Below are positions 17,581-26,702 of a stretch of DNA of 64,000 nucleotides, in pieces. The notes beneath the pieces were generated by a model. That model was not told where the DNA came from. It was given only the letters and a program-made list of their open reading frames with translations, and searched no databases. The DNA is taken from positions 62,001 to 126,000 of the forward strand of contig CAVSZO010000005.1 in assembly GCA_963732335.1 (NCBI GenBank), written 5' to 3'. This DNA comes from Desertimonas sp963732335. Its GTDB lineage: Bacteria; Actinomycetota; Acidimicrobiia; Acidimicrobiales; Ilumatobacteraceae. The translations under genes were made by a program, and so were the position numbers. Positions within the stretch are counted from its first letter, which is position 1. Each line of letters begins with the position of its first letter.

Positions 17581-18627
17581 TCAGCCGGTCCGCCGCCCGA
17601 GCTCGGCGCGGAACAATCGCACGACGTTCCCTCCGAGCACCTTGACAACGTCGTCCTCGGCGAAGCCACGACGCAACAGCGCCTCCGTGACCAGCGGCAA
17701 CCCGCGCGGCCCTTCCAGACCGGGGATGCAGCCGCGCACGTCGATGCCCTCGACGACGTAATCGTCGCGCCAGGCCGGCCAGACCAGGTCCCGGATCTCC
17801 TCGAGGAAGTCCGGACCGAGCCCGACGTGATCGATGCCGGCGACGGCGGCGACGTGTTCGAGGTGGTCGACGAGACGATCGACGGTGTGCTCGGTCTCGT
17901 CGAGGAAGCGGGCGAAGAAGTTGACGCAGACAACCCCGCCACCAGCGGCGATCTCTTTGAGATGGGAGTCGGCGAGGTTGCGGTGATGGTCACGCAACGC
18001 CCTAGCGCTGGAGTGGGTGGCGATCACCGGCCGCGTGGCGAGCTCGAGCACGTGGTCGACGCCGGCTTCCCCGAGGTGGGAGACGTCGAAGAGGATGCCG
18101 AGGCGCTCCATCTCGGCAAGGGCGGCCACGCCGGCCCGCGTCAGTCGCCCACCCGTGGCGTCCTCGCCACTGCCGTCGGCGAGGGCGGTGCGACCGAAGT
18201 GGGTCAGCGAGGCGATCCGGATCCCGAGGCGGTGCATCGTCTCGAACAGTTCGACGTCGGCGTCGATGCCGGGACAACTCTCCAGCGCCAGCACCATGGC
18301 GATGCGGCCGGAGGCGAGCGTCGCGTCGAGTTCGGCGCCGTCGAGGCACAGCGCCACCTCATCGGCATTGGCCTCGGCGATCCGGTGGCCCGCCTCGATC
18401 ATCCGCAGGGTCTGGCGCAGGGCGCCCTCGGGCCGGTAGGCGTCGTCGATGAACACCGGCAGGACCTGCACGTCGACGCCACCGTCGCGCAGCTGGGGCA
18501 GCCAGCTGTCGCGGAAGTAGCCGGCCCACTGGTCCGGGTCGCGCGCGACCACGGCCATCAACAGGTCGTTGTGGGTGTCGGCGACGATCGCCGACTGGTG
18601 CAGCTGCTGAACATCAACCGTCGTCAT
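17581..18627 (-). CDS. Membrane dipeptidase (renal dipeptidase, peptidase M19)
   Basis: 348-residue zinc dipeptidase. The metal ligands are visible in order: DTHND near residue 18, the Glu in VLALESCPG, His in FDVSHLGEAG and ATHSSARALRDHHRNL, and Asp in DHVGLGPDF. Length is normal for M19 and the frame intact. ATG 18627. Last of three minus-strand genes (uronate dehydrogenase, trmO, dipeptidase). No signal peptide, so cytoplasmic. Confidence 0.93.
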   Translation of the reverse strand: MTTVDVQQLHQSAIVADTHNDLLMAVVARDPDQWAGYFRDSWLPQLRDGGVDVQVLPVFIDDAYRPEGALRQTLRMIEAGHRIAEANADEVALCLDGAELDATLASGRIAMVLALESCPGIDADVELFETMHRLGIRIASLTHFGRTALADGSGEDATGGRLTRAGVAALAEMERLGILFDVSHLGEAGVDHVLELATRPVIATHSSARALRDHHRNLADSHLKEIAAGGGVVCVNFFARFLDETEHTVDRLVDHLEHVAAVAGIDHVGLGPDFLEEIRDLVWPAWRDDYVVEGIDVRGCIPGLEGPRGLPLVTEALLRRGFAEDDVVKVLGGNVVRLFRAELGRRTG

Positions 18628-18675
18628 CGGTTCCCCATCCTCGTCCGTGCGCTCGACCGCCGCCCAATTCGTGAA

Positions 18676-19080
18676 TCAGCGATCGGTGGCGTCGAGGACC
18701 GGCTTGAGATCGATGACGGGCGTGCCGTCGACGGCCTCCAGCGGCTCGACGCGCAGGCTGCCGCCGGCGATCTCGACCACGCTGACCCGATGCAATCCGA
18801 TCGGGTTGGGGCGGTCCTCGCTGCGCAGGCTGAACACCCCGACCGGCGCCAATGTCGTGTCGTCGCGGGGGTGGGTGACGAGCGTGTCGCGGTCGGCGAG
18901 GTGCAGCCAGGTCAGGACGATCAACTCGTCGCCCACCGTGACTTCCGCCAGGGCGTCGGCGTAACGGTCGTCGATGTCGAGCCACGCCGCCGGCGCTCCT
19001 TCCGCTCCCTGTTTGGGCGCCTGCCGGGGGTCCGTGAGCGACGAGCGCACCGTGCCGATCGGCCGCAGTTGGAACTCCAT
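18676..19080 (-). CDS. trmO: TrmO tRNA N6-threonylcarbamoyladenosine methyltransferase
   Basis: 134-residue TrmO/TsaA (UPF0066) protein, which methylates t6A37 in tRNA-Thr. Family features: PIGTVRSSLTDPRQAPKQG, LTWLHLADRDTL, and the SAM-site FSLRSEDRPNPIGLHRVSVV. Length matches the single-domain form. ATG 19080. Lies 48 nt upstream of the dipeptidase and 15 nt after the uronate dehydrogenase gene. Confidence 0.92.
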   Translation of the reverse strand: MEFQLRPIGTVRSSLTDPRQAPKQGAEGAPAAWLDIDDRYADALAEVTVGDELIVLTWLHLADRDTLVTHPRDDTTLAPVGVFSLRSEDRPNPIGLHRVSVVEIAGGSLRVEPLEAVDGTPVIDLKPVLDATDR

Positions 19081-19095
19081 CAGCGTGACGATCCG

Positions 19096-19923
19096 CTAGC
19101 GGGTGCCGTGCCGCTCGGGGAAGCTGCCACCCTGGGGTTGGGCAGCGTCGGGCTCGCCGAGCTCGGCGGCGAACACCTCGGCGTCGTCGTGCGGGATGTA
19201 ACCGAGCCGCTTGGCTGGCTCCGTCGACCACCACGAGCGCTTGTTGTCCGAGACGCCGTAGAGCACCGCGAAGCCGAGTTCGGGCGACGTCAGGCAGGCG
19301 AGCACGAGTCGCACCCCGTCAGGCACGCTGAGCCAGGTGTGCAGCATCCGCGCGTCGATCGGGCGCTCCTGGAACGAACCGATCCGCAGGCAGGCGACGC
19401 GCATCCCGAACTTCTCGTGGTACAGCCGGCCGAGGGCCTCGCCGTAGACCTTGGTGACGCCGTACAACGTGTCCGGGCGCACCGGCTCCGTGCCGGCGAG
19501 CCGGTGACCGGCGGGGTAGTACCCGGTGGCGTGGTTGGACGAGGCGAACACGAAGCGCTCGGCACCACCCAACCGGGCCGCCTCGAAGACGTGGTAGCAG
19601 CCGACCAGGTTGGCCGGGGCGAGCTCCTCGAACGGCGCCTCCACCGAGACCGCACCGAGGTGGACGACGGCCTCGACGCCGTCGGCGGCAGTCCGCAAGG
19701 CATCGAAGTCGGTGAGGTCGGCCTGGTGGACGGTCTCGTTGGGCGCCTCGGCGCGGAGCGGGGCAATGTCGGTCAGGCGCAACTCGCTCGTCACCTCGCC
19801 CAGCGGCCCGCGGAGATGGGAGCCGATGTGACCGGCGGCGCCGGTGAGCAGGACGGGGCCGAGCGACGGCACGCCGCCCGAGAGTAGGCGTTGCGGCCGG
19901 CGGTCGACGGAACCAGCCCCCAC
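19096..19923 (-). CDS. udh: Uronate dehydrogenase-type NAD-dependent epimerase/dehydratase
   Basis: Extended SDR protein of 258-275 residues. The Rossmann motif LLTGAAGHIGSHLRG, ASSNHATGYYP, the catalytic Tyr-Lys in YGVTKVYGEALGRLY and VLYGVSDNKRSWW match uronate dehydrogenase, which oxidises galacturonate or glucuronate to the lactone. GTG 19923 gives the long form; an internal GTG at 19872 would start right before the Rossmann fold and fits family length better. Intact. Confidence 0.82.
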   Translation of the reverse strand: MGAGSVDRRPQRLLSGGVPSLGPVLLTGAAGHIGSHLRGPLGEVTSELRLTDIAPLRAEAPNETVHQADLTDFDALRTAADGVEAVVHLGAVSVEAPFEELAPANLVGCYHVFEAARLGGAERFVFASSNHATGYYPAGHRLAGTEPVRPDTLYGVTKVYGEALGRLYHEKFGMRVACLRIGSFQERPIDARMLHTWLSVPDGVRLVLACLTSPELGFAVLYGVSDNKRSWWSTEPAKRLGYIPHDDAEVFAAELGEPDAAQPQGGSFPERHGTR

Positions 19924-20006
19924 ACGGCACGCGTATCGCTCATCGCGTGATCGCCGCTGTGCGCGGGAAGAGTCCGGAACCGACCCGCGCGGTAGCGTCG
20001 AACCCG

Positions 20007-21560
20007 ATGAGCAGTCCGATGCAGGACAAGATCGAGGACCTCCGCAAGCGGCGGGAGCAGGCGTTCAACGCCGGGTCGCCGCACGCCGTCGAGCGCCAGC
20101 ACGCCAAGGGCAAGCTGCTCGCCCGCGAACGCATCGAGTACCTCCTCGACCCCGGCTCGTTCAACGAGCTCGACCTCCTCGCCCGCCACCGCGCCCCCGC
20201 CGCCGGCCTCGAGGAACGCCCGTACACCGATGGCGTGATCACCGGTTGGGGCACCGTCGAAGGGCGCAAGGTGTTCGTCTTCTCCCAGGACTTCACCGTG
20301 TTCGGCGGCGCCCTCGGCGAGGTCTTCGCCGAGAAGATCCACAAGATGATGGACCTCGCCCTCAAGGTCGGGGCACCGGTCGTCGGGCTCAACGACGGTG
20401 CTGGCGCCCGCATCCAAGAGGGGGTCGTGTCGCTGGCGAGCTACGGCGGGATCTTCTACCGCAACGTCCTGTCGTCGGGCGTCGTCCCGCAGATCTCGGT
20501 CATCCTCGGGCCGTGCGCCGGCGGCGCCGTGTACTCGCCGGCGATGACCGACTTCATCTTCATGGTCCGCGAGTCGTCGCACATGTTCATCACCGGTCCG
20601 GACGTGGTGAAGACGGTGACCGGCGAGGAGGTCACCCTCGAGGAGCTCGGCGGGGCGATGAGCCACGCCTCCAAGTCGGGGGTGGCGACGTTCGTCTCCG
20701 CCGACGAGAAGGCCTGCCTCGACGAGGTGCGCTTCCTGCTCGGGTTCCTCCCGCAGAACAACATGGAGGAGCCGCCACTCGTCGACACCGGCGACGACCC
20801 GGAGCGGCTCTGCCCGGAGCTCGACGAGATCCTCCCGGCGAGCCCGAACATGCCCTACGACATGCACAAGGTGATCGGCGCCGTGGTCGACGACGGCGAG
20901 TTCTTCGAGTACTTCCCGCACTGGGCCCGCTCGATCATCTGCGGCTTCTCGCGCATCGACGGGCGCACCGTCGGCGTCGTCGGCAACCAGCCGATGGTCC
21001 TCGCCGGCGTGCTCGACATCGAATCGTCGGAGAAGGCAGCCCGCTTCGTGCGTACGTGCGACGCCTTCAACATCCCCCTCGTCACGTTCGTCGACGTCCC
21101 CGGCTTCCTCCCCGGCGTCGACCAGGAGTACGGCGGGATCATCCGCCACGGCGCCAAGTTGCTGTACGCCTACTGCGAGGCGACCGTGCCGCGCATCCAG
21201 GTGATCACCCGCAAGGCCTACGGCGGTGCCTACGTCGTGATGAACTCGAAGTCGATCGGCGCCGACCTCGCCTTCGCCTGGCCGTCGGCGGAGCTGGCCG
21301 TGATGGGGCCGCAGGGCGCCGTCGAGATCGTCTACCGCCGCGAGCTGCAGCAGGCCGCCGACCCCGCCGCCCGCCGCGCCGAGCTCGTCGCCGAGTACAC
21401 CGAGAAGTACGCCAACCCCTACGCCGCCGCCGAACGCGGCTACGTCGACGACGTGATCACCCCGGCGGAGACCCGCCAGAAGCTCGTCGCCGGGCTGGCG
21501 ATGCTGCGGACCAAGCGCGAGGAGCTGCCCCGCCGCAAGCACGGCAACATGCCGCTGTAG
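20007..21560 (+). CDS. pccB: Acyl-CoA (propionyl-CoA) carboxylase beta subunit
   Basis: 517-residue carboxyltransferase subunit. Present are KGKLLARERIEYLLDPGSF, the oxyanion-hole glycines in GPCAGGAVYSPA, and the C-terminal FVDVPGFLPGVDQEYGG and RKAYGGAYVVMNSK. ATG 20007 is the first codon that matches the family N-terminus. Complete and unbroken. The biotin-carrying alpha subunit is not in the window; a possible epsilon-like ORF lies 41 kb away. Carboxylates propionyl-, acetyl- or longer acyl-CoA; the exact substrate cannot be told. Confidence 0.95.
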   Translation: MSSPMQDKIEDLRKRREQAFNAGSPHAVERQHAKGKLLARERIEYLLDPGSFNELDLLARHRAPAAGLEERPYTDGVITGWGTVEGRKVFVFSQDFTVFGGALGEVFAEKIHKMMDLALKVGAPVVGLNDGAGARIQEGVVSLASYGGIFYRNVLSSGVVPQISVILGPCAGGAVYSPAMTDFIFMVRESSHMFITGPDVVKTVTGEEVTLEELGGAMSHASKSGVATFVSADEKACLDEVRFLLGFLPQNNMEEPPLVDTGDDPERLCPELDEILPASPNMPYDMHKVIGAVVDDGEFFEYFPHWARSIICGFSRIDGRTVGVVGNQPMVLAGVLDIESSEKAARFVRTCDAFNIPLVTFVDVPGFLPGVDQEYGGIIRHGAKLLYAYCEATVPRIQVITRKAYGGAYVVMNSKSIGADLAFAWPSAELAVMGPQGAVEIVYRRELQQAADPAARRAELVAEYTEKYANPYAAAERGYVDDVITPAETRQKLVAGLAMLRTKREELPRRKHGNMPL

Positions 21561-21595
21561 CGAACCGATCGCAGCCGCGGAACGTCCCACCCGAC

Positions 21596-22326
21596 GTGAA
21601 CCTTTTCCACCCGGCACGTGCCGCGCCGACGCCGGTGCTCATCTCCGTCCTCGCCGCCGCGACCGCGATCGCCGTCGGCGCGGCGACCGCTGGCGCTGGT
21701 TCGGCGTCGGCGGCGCACGCAACCCCACCCGACGACCCCGCGACTGGCTACGCCGGCTCCGGTCGGCGAGGCGCAGGCCGGCCTCGCCCGCATCGTCGAT
21801 GCGCACCGCCCGGCCGATCTCCAGACGACGACGACGCTGGACGGATGTCCGATCATCGAGCGCAAGGCGTTCGAGGGCGGACTGCACGACGGCGGTTTCG
21901 AGGATCGACTCCCGGCCTGGGGGACGGAGATCCGCTGGGACGAGTACGAGCAGCTCAACCCGGCGATGGTCGGCGTCACCTGCCTCGGTGACTCCGACGG
22001 CAACGTCGACGACGAGCCAATCGGCACCGCTCGCTGGGGTGTTCGCCGTCGACCTCGTCTCACCCGTGACGTTCCCCGATCTCGCCGCCTGGGGCATGCC
22101 GTCGGGCGAGTTCTCCGGCTCTACGCCGGTCGCCGGTGGCGAACTGGTCAGCGAGTGCGTCGACGAAGCCCGAAACGTTCGGGTGCATCGCGGTGTGGCA
22201 CTCCGGCGGGCTGGCCGTCGGCCTGATGGTCCTCGACGACGACGTCCCCGATCGAGCAGTCCGTGGTCGACGACATGCTCGTCGGACTCCTGCCCGACGT
22301 CCTCTACACCCTCGCCGAGAACTAAC
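21596..22326 (+). CDS. Exported hypothetical protein, several frameshifts
   Basis: Signal-like N-terminus (APTPVLISVLAAATAIAVGA ending in SAAHA) followed, in other frames, by VGEAQAGLARIVDAHRPADL, TTLDGCPIIERKAFEGG, FAVDLVSPVTFPDLAAWGMP, ETFGCIAVWHSGGLAVGLMV and a C-terminus VGLLPDVLYTLAEN ending at 22326. At least four frame changes are needed to read it through, near 21765, 22040, 22175 and 22250. No family recognised. Could be a decayed gene, but the coherent reading across frames matches the general indel pattern here. Start is uncertain. Confidence 0.5.
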
Positions 22327-22346
22327 GAGTCACCGATCCGCCGATC

Positions 22347-22417
22347 TGGGGAAGTTGTGAGTCAGGGCCTGACACGAATCTTCCCCAGACGCTTGGTTGA
22401 CACGGATCTTCCCCAGA
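22347..22417. repeat. 43-nt nested palindrome, GATCTGGG family (copy 3) with an extra 3' arm
   Basis: Arms CTGGGGAAG (22347-22355) and CTTCCCCAG (22381-22389) flank the inner palindrome GTCAGGGCCTGAC. A second copy of the 3' arm follows at 22409-22417, so the 5' arm could pair with either. Located between the convergent exported-protein gene and VOC gene. Same 43-nt length and flanking GATCTGGG as the copies at 14664 and 38716. Confidence 0.6.
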
Positions 22418-22427
22418 TGTGGGTGCC

Positions 22428-22808
22428 TCAGCCGGATGCCGGCTCGGGCGTGTGGCAGACGGCCTCGACGTTGTTGCCGTCGGGGTCGCGGACGAAGGCA
22501 CCGAAGTAGTGCTCGTGGTACTCGGGCCACAGGCGTGGCTCGTGGAGCACCTCGGCACCGTTGGCGACGGCGGTGTCGAAGAACGCCTGCACGGCGGCCC
22601 GGTCGGGCGCGGTGAAGGCGATGTGTGACTCGCGGAAGCCGTCGCCGGTCTGCTGGGCGCCGATCCAGAAGTCCGGGAACTCGGTGCCGTAGCCGATGGC
22701 CTGACCGAAGTCGAGGACCCGCTTGCCGCCGAGCGGGGCGAGCACGGCGTCGTAGAAGGCGGCGGCCGCGGCGAGGTCGGCGCACTGGATGGAGACGTGG
22801 TCGAGCAT
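22428..22808 (-). CDS. VOC (glyoxalase/dioxygenase) superfamily protein
   Basis: 126-residue single-domain VOC protein with paired beta-alpha-beta-beta-beta modules: MLDHVSIQCADLAAAAAFY, ESHIAFTAPDRAAVQAFF and FGAFVRDPDGNNVEAVCHT. The metal ligands His (DHVS, SHIAF) and Glu (VEAVC) are in place. Substrate unknown. ATG 22808, divergent from the iron ABC ATPase with 35 bp between starts. Confidence 0.85.
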   Translation of the reverse strand: MLDHVSIQCADLAAAAAFYDAVLAPLGGKRVLDFGQAIGYGTEFPDFWIGAQQTGDGFRESHIAFTAPDRAAVQAFFDTAVANGAEVLHEPRLWPEYHEHYFGAFVRDPDGNNVEAVCHTPEPASG

Positions 22809-22843
22809 CTTCCGATTCTTGCTCGCCGGTAGCGTCGCCGACC

Positions 22844-23932
22844 ATGCCGGCCGGGTTGGGCGTCTCCGTCGAAGGCCTCGGTGCCGCCTACGGGTCGACG
22901 GCCGTGCTCCACAGCGTCTCGCTGGGCGTCGTCGCCGGCGAGATCCTCGCCCTCCTCGGTCCCTCCGGATGTGGCAAGACGACGCTGCTGCGTTGCATCG
23001 CCGGGCTGGAGACGCCGACGGCCGGGCGGGTCGTCATCGGCGACCGCGACGTCACCTCCGGGCGCGGCGTGCCAGCCGAGAAGCGCCGCGTCGGGATGGT
23101 GTTCCAGGAAGGAGCGCTGTTCCCCCACAAGACCGTCGCCGGCAACGTCGGCTACGGCGTGCCCCGCGGCGAGGGGCGTGACGAGCGCAGCACCGCTTCG
23201 CTCGATCTCGTCGGGCTCACCGACAAGGCCGGGCGGATGCCCGGCACGCTGTCGGGAGGCGAGCAGCAACGAGTCGCCCTGGCTCGGGCGCTGGCCCCGG
23301 AACCCGGAGTGATCCTCCTCGACGAGCCGTTCTCCAGCCTCGACGCCGGGCTGCGCTGGCAGCTGCGCAGCGACGTCCGCCGGCTGCTCAAGGGGATCGG
23401 CGTGACGACGATCCTCGTCACCCACGACCAGGACGAGGCGCTGACGTTCGGCGACCGCGTCGCCGTGATGCGCGCCGGGACGATCGAGCAGGTCGGGTCC
23501 CCGCCGGACATCTACCGCCATCCGGTCTCGCCGTGGGTGGCGACGTTCGTCGGCGAGGCCAACATCCTCGACGCCCGCTTCGGCGACGATGGCGCCGACA
23601 CGGCGATCGGCCGGGTGCCGTCGACGCCGACGACCGGCTCCGGGCAGGTGCTGTGTCGCCCCGAGCAGCTGCGCCTCGTCCCCTCGGGCCCGGCGACGGT
23701 GACCGTCACCAGCTACTTCGGCCGCGACACCCGCTACGAGGTCGAGGTCCCCGGGGCCGGGACGGTGGTCGTGCGCACCGCAGGGCCGCCTGAACACGAG
23801 CCCGGCGACGCCGTCACCGTGCGCTTCGCCGCCGACGCTCGCCCACGCCTGGCCAGCCGCCGGCTATTAGGGTTGCCTATCCACAACTTCATAGGAGGCC
23901 TTGAAGTCACGGCAATTGACGGCCTACCGTGA
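22844..23932 (+). CDS. FbpC-like ferric iron ABC transporter ATPase
   Basis: 362-residue ATPase with Walker A GPSGCGKTT, Q-loop FQEGALFPHK, signature LSGGEQQRVALARA, Walker B VILLDEPFSSLDA, VTHDQDEA switch, and a C-terminal TOBE-like segment (LCRPEQLRLVPSG, VTSYFGRDTRYEV). The last 20 residues are suspicious: an IdeR-like box and a ribosome binding site for the next gene lie inside them, and a TAG in another frame at 23868-23870 would give a natural end if a base is missing upstream. Iron specificity is inferred from the binding protein and permease that follow. Confidence 0.88.
   Translation: MPAGLGVSVEGLGAAYGSTAVLHSVSLGVVAGEILALLGPSGCGKTTLLRCIAGLETPTAGRVVIGDRDVTSGRGVPAEKRRVGMVFQEGALFPHKTVAGNVGYGVPRGEGRDERSTASLDLVGLTDKAGRMPGTLSGGEQQRVALARALAPEPGVILLDEPFSSLDAGLRWQLRSDVRRLLKGIGVTTILVTHDQDEALTFGDRVAVMRAGTIEQVGSPPDIYRHPVSPWVATFVGEANILDARFGDDGADTAIGRVPSTPTTGSGQVLCRPEQLRLVPSGPATVTVTSYFGRDTRYEVEVPGAGTVVVRTAGPPEHEPGDAVTVRFAADARPRLASRRLLGLPIHNFIGGLEVTAIDGLP
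23867..23885 (+). promoter_or_regulatory. IdeR/DtxR-like iron box
   Basis: TTAGGGTTGCCTATCCACA matches the published DtxR/IdeR consensus TTAGGTTAGSCTAACCTAA at about 14 of 19 positions. It precedes the ferric-iron binding protein gene by 15-45 bp. A ribosome-binding AGGAGG follows at 23893-23898. Suggests iron-repressed transcription of the binding protein and permease. Confidence 0.55.
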
Positions 23933-24965
23933 CGGCCGTGAGACGTGCAGACTCGTCGCGACAGCGCTGGTCTCCGCGGCGGCGACGTTTGGAGCGGTGG
24001 CTCCGGTCGGCGCCAGCGACGATGCGGCGGCACCGTCGTCGTCTACTCCGGACGCACCGAGGAACTCGTCGCAGCCGATCCTCGACCGCTTCGCCGAGGA
24101 GACCGGCATCGACGTCGAGGTGCGCTACGGCAACACGTCCGACCTCGCCCTGTTGATCGAGGAGGAGGGCGACCAGGCGCCCGCCGATGTCTTCCTCTCG
24201 CAGTCGCCGGGCGCCGTCGCCTACCTCGATCAGCGCGGCCTGCTCGGCACCCTCGGCGACGACGTCCTCGACCTCGTTCCCGAGCAGTTCCACGCCGCCG
24301 ACGGCAGTTGGGTCGGCTTCTCCGGGCGCCAGCGGGTCCTCGCCTTCAACCCCGAGATCGTCGCGGAGGAGGAGCTGCCGGCGAGCGTCCTCGACCTGAC
24401 CGGCGAGGAGTGGTCGGGGCGCATCGGCATCGCCCCGTCGAACGCCTCGTTCCAGGACTTCGTCACGGCGATGCGCCTCGAGCTCGGCGACGAGGCGACG
24501 AGCGAGTGGCTGCAGGGGATCGCCGCCAACGACCCCGTGACGTTCGCCAACAACGGCGCCATCGTCGCCGCCATCGGCCGCGGCGAGGTCGACGTCGGCC
24601 TGGTCAACCACTACTACGTGTACCAGGCGCTCGCCGAGGACCCCGACTTCCCCGGGCGCAACCACAACTTCGCCGCCGACGACATCGGCAGCCTCGTCAT
24701 CGTCACCGCGGCGTCCGTGCTGGCCGGCGCCGATCACCCCGACGAGGCCGACGAGTTCGTCGAGTTCCTCCTGTCCGAGGAGGCTCAGCGCTACTTCTCC
24801 GACGAGACGTTCGAGTACCCGCTCGCCGCCGGCGTCGAGCCGGCCGACGTGCTGCCGGACGTCGACCTCGCCGCGGCGAGCGACATCGACCTCGACTTCG
24901 ACGACTTCGGCGGCGACCTCGAGACGACACGGGACATGATCCGCGACGCCGGACTCGAGGGCTGA
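23901..24965 (+). CDS. FbpA/FutA-like ferric iron-binding protein, two compensating frameshifts
   Basis: Exported iron-binding protein. Signal peptide LVATALVSAAATFGAVAPVG is in the main frame; the family start TVVVYSGRTEELV is one frame over (about 24030-24070); the rest returns to the main frame: PILDRFAEETGIDVEVRYGN, SQSPGAVAYLDQRGLL, LVNHYYVYQAL with the paired iron-binding tyrosines, and a C-terminus AAASDIDLDFDDFGGD. So two opposite indels flank about 30 bases. TTG 23901 lies only 2 nt from AGGAGG; GTG 23929 or 23938 may be the true start. Confidence 0.86.
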   Translation: MKSRQLTAYRDGRETCRLVATALVSAAATFGAVAPVGASDDAAAPSSSTPDAPRNSSQPILDRFAEETGIDVEVRYGNTSDLALLIEEEGDQAPADVFLSQSPGAVAYLDQRGLLGTLGDDVLDLVPEQFHAADGSWVGFSGRQRVLAFNPEIVAEEELPASVLDLTGEEWSGRIGIAPSNASFQDFVTAMRLELGDEATSEWLQGIAANDPVTFANNGAIVAAIGRGEVDVGLVNHYYVYQALAEDPDFPGRNHNFAADDIGSLVIVTAASVLAGADHPDEADEFVEFLLSEEAQRYFSDETFEYPLAAGVEPADVLPDVDLAAASDIDLDFDDFGGDLETTRDMIRDAGLEG

Positions 24966-26645
24966 GTGCACGACCTCGCCACCGCCGCGCCGGCCGAGCT
25001 CGACGCCGCCGCGGCCTTCGAGCCGGTGCCGGCCATCGAGCCGGCGCTCGCTCCAGGCGGTAACCGCGACGCGTCGATCGCCCTCCACGTCGCCGGCATC
25101 GCCGTCGCCGTGGCGTTCGCCGCCCCGGTGCTCTACGTCGCCTGGCGGGCGCTCACCCTCGGTGGGGACCGCGGCGAGGTGCTCGCCGAGTCGCTCGCGC
25201 CGGCGTGGCGAACCGTGCAGCTCGCCGTCCTCGTCACGACCGCGACCGTGTCGATCGGCGTGTCGCTGGCCTGGCTGCTCACCCGCACCGACCTGCCGAT
25301 GGCGCCGTTGTGGCGCGTCCTCGCCCCGCTGCCGCTGGTGTTCCCGTCGTTCATCGGCGCCGCCGCCTTCATCGCCGGGCTCGGTCCCGACGGCATCCTG
25401 CGCGACGTCCTCGAGCTCGTCGGCTACCACCCGCCGCGCCGCTTCCGCGGCCTCGGTCCGTCGGTGCTGGTGCTCACGCTGTTCACCTATCCGCTCGTCT
25501 ACCTGCCCGTCGCCGCCCGCCTCGCCACGCTGCCGCCGCAGCTCGAGGAGAGCAGCCGGCTGCTCGGTGATCGACCGGCGCGCACGTTCCGGCGCGTCAT
25601 CCTGCCGCTCGTCCGCGGGGCGATCGCCGGCGGCGCCCTCATCGTCCTGCTCTACTGCCTCAGCGAGTTCGGCGCCGTGCAGCTGCTCGGCTTCGACACG
25701 CTGACGCGCGTCGTCTACGCCACGCGGCTCGCCGACCGGGCGACGTCGTTCACCGCGGCGGCGATCCTCGTCGTGATGGCCCTCGCCGCCATCGTCATCG
25801 AACGCCGGCTGCGTGGGCCGCTCGATCACCGCACCGGCGCCGCGGCACGGCGCGGCCGAGCCGTCCCGCTCGGACGCTGGAAGGCGCCGGCGATGGCGTT
25901 CGTCGTGGTCGTCCTCGGCCTCGCCCTCGCCGTCCCGGTGGTCTCGCTGGGGCAGTGGGCGTGGCGGGCCGTCGCCAACGCCGACGAGCCGCGTCCGGAG
26001 GCGCTGCGCCACCAGCTCGGGTCGCTGGCCACACCGGCGTGGACGACGGCGTGGCTCGGCGTCGTCGCCAGCGTCGTCGCCATCGCCGTCGTCGTCCCGG
26101 TGGCGGTGCTGGCGGTGCGCCACCGCACGCGCATCTCGGCTGCCGTCACGACGTCGATCACCGCCGGGTTCGCCGTGCCCGGCCTCGTCATCGCCCTCAG
26201 CCTGACGTTCTGGGCGCTGCGCGCCCCGGGTGCGTCGGCGCTGTACCAGACGGTCCCGTTGCTGATCGTCGCCTACGTCGTGCACTTCGGCGCCCAGGCG
26301 CTGCGCTCCTCGGAGCTGGCCGTCGGTTCGGTGCCGCGGGCACTCGACGAGTCGGCGCTGCTGCTCGGGGCGTCGTCGTGGCGGCGGGCCGTCACGGTCC
26401 ACCTCCCGCTGATGCTGCCCGGCCTGCTCGCCGGCGGCGGGCTGGTGATGCTGTCGGTGCTCAAGGAGCTGCCGGCGACGCTGCTGCTCGCCCCGATCGG
26501 CTACGAGACGCTCACGACCCGGGTGTGGGGCGCGTTCGAGGACGGCTTCCTCGCCGAAGCCGGCTTCGGGGCGATCGCCCTCGTCGCCGCCTCAGCCGCG
26601 CTGACGTGGCTGATCGTCCTCCGCCGCACCCACCACCTCGCCTGA
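24966..26645 (+). CDS. FbpB-like ferric iron ABC permease (fused two-half type)
   Basis: 559-residue permease with two homologous six-helix halves. Each half has its EAA loop: EESSRLLGDRPARTFRRVIL and DESALLLGASSWRRAVTVHL. GTG 24966 follows the binding-protein stop directly with no gap. Intact frame. Completes the FbpABC-type importer; the ATPase is encoded upstream. Confidence 0.92.
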   Translation: MHDLATAAPAELDAAAAFEPVPAIEPALAPGGNRDASIALHVAGIAVAVAFAAPVLYVAWRALTLGGDRGEVLAESLAPAWRTVQLAVLVTTATVSIGVSLAWLLTRTDLPMAPLWRVLAPLPLVFPSFIGAAAFIAGLGPDGILRDVLELVGYHPPRRFRGLGPSVLVLTLFTYPLVYLPVAARLATLPPQLEESSRLLGDRPARTFRRVILPLVRGAIAGGALIVLLYCLSEFGAVQLLGFDTLTRVVYATRLADRATSFTAAAILVVMALAAIVIERRLRGPLDHRTGAAARRGRAVPLGRWKAPAMAFVVVVLGLALAVPVVSLGQWAWRAVANADEPRPEALRHQLGSLATPAWTTAWLGVVASVVAIAVVVPVAVLAVRHRTRISAAVTTSITAGFAVPGLVIALSLTFWALRAPGASALYQTVPLLIVAYVVHFGAQALRSSELAVGSVPRALDESALLLGASSWRRAVTVHLPLMLPGLLAGGGLVMLSVLKELPATLLLAPIGYETLTTRVWGAFEDGFLAEAGFGAIALVAASAALTWLIVLRRTHHLA

Positions 26646-26660
26646 TCCGAGTCCGCCATT

Positions 26661-26702
26661 GGAGTGTCACATGCCGGGAAACTGTCGGCACGCTGACACT
26701 CC
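26661..26702. repeat. 42-nt nested palindrome with a repeated 3' arm, between convergent genes
   Basis: Outer arms GGAGTGTCA (26661-26669) and TGACACTCC (26694-26702) enclose an inner TGCC/GGCA stem. ACACTCCGAT occurs again about 10 nt downstream (to 26722), giving an alternative 3' arm, as in the element at 22347. Located between the iron permease end (26645) and the WhiB end (26729). Confidence 0.55.

Noticed and set aside
17476..19887. 803-codon plus-strand open frame
   Set aside because: Antisense to dipeptidase, trmO and uronate dehydrogenase, all with complete motifs on the minus strand.
19791..21617. 608-codon minus-strand open frame
   Set aside because: Antisense shadow of the acyl-CoA carboxylase beta subunit gene.
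23907..26402. Very long open frame (831 codons) on the minus strand opposite the iron transporter genes
   Set aside because: Arg/Asp/Gly/Gln-rich composition with no domains; it is the high-GC antisense shadow of the binding-protein and permease genes, whose motifs are unambiguous.
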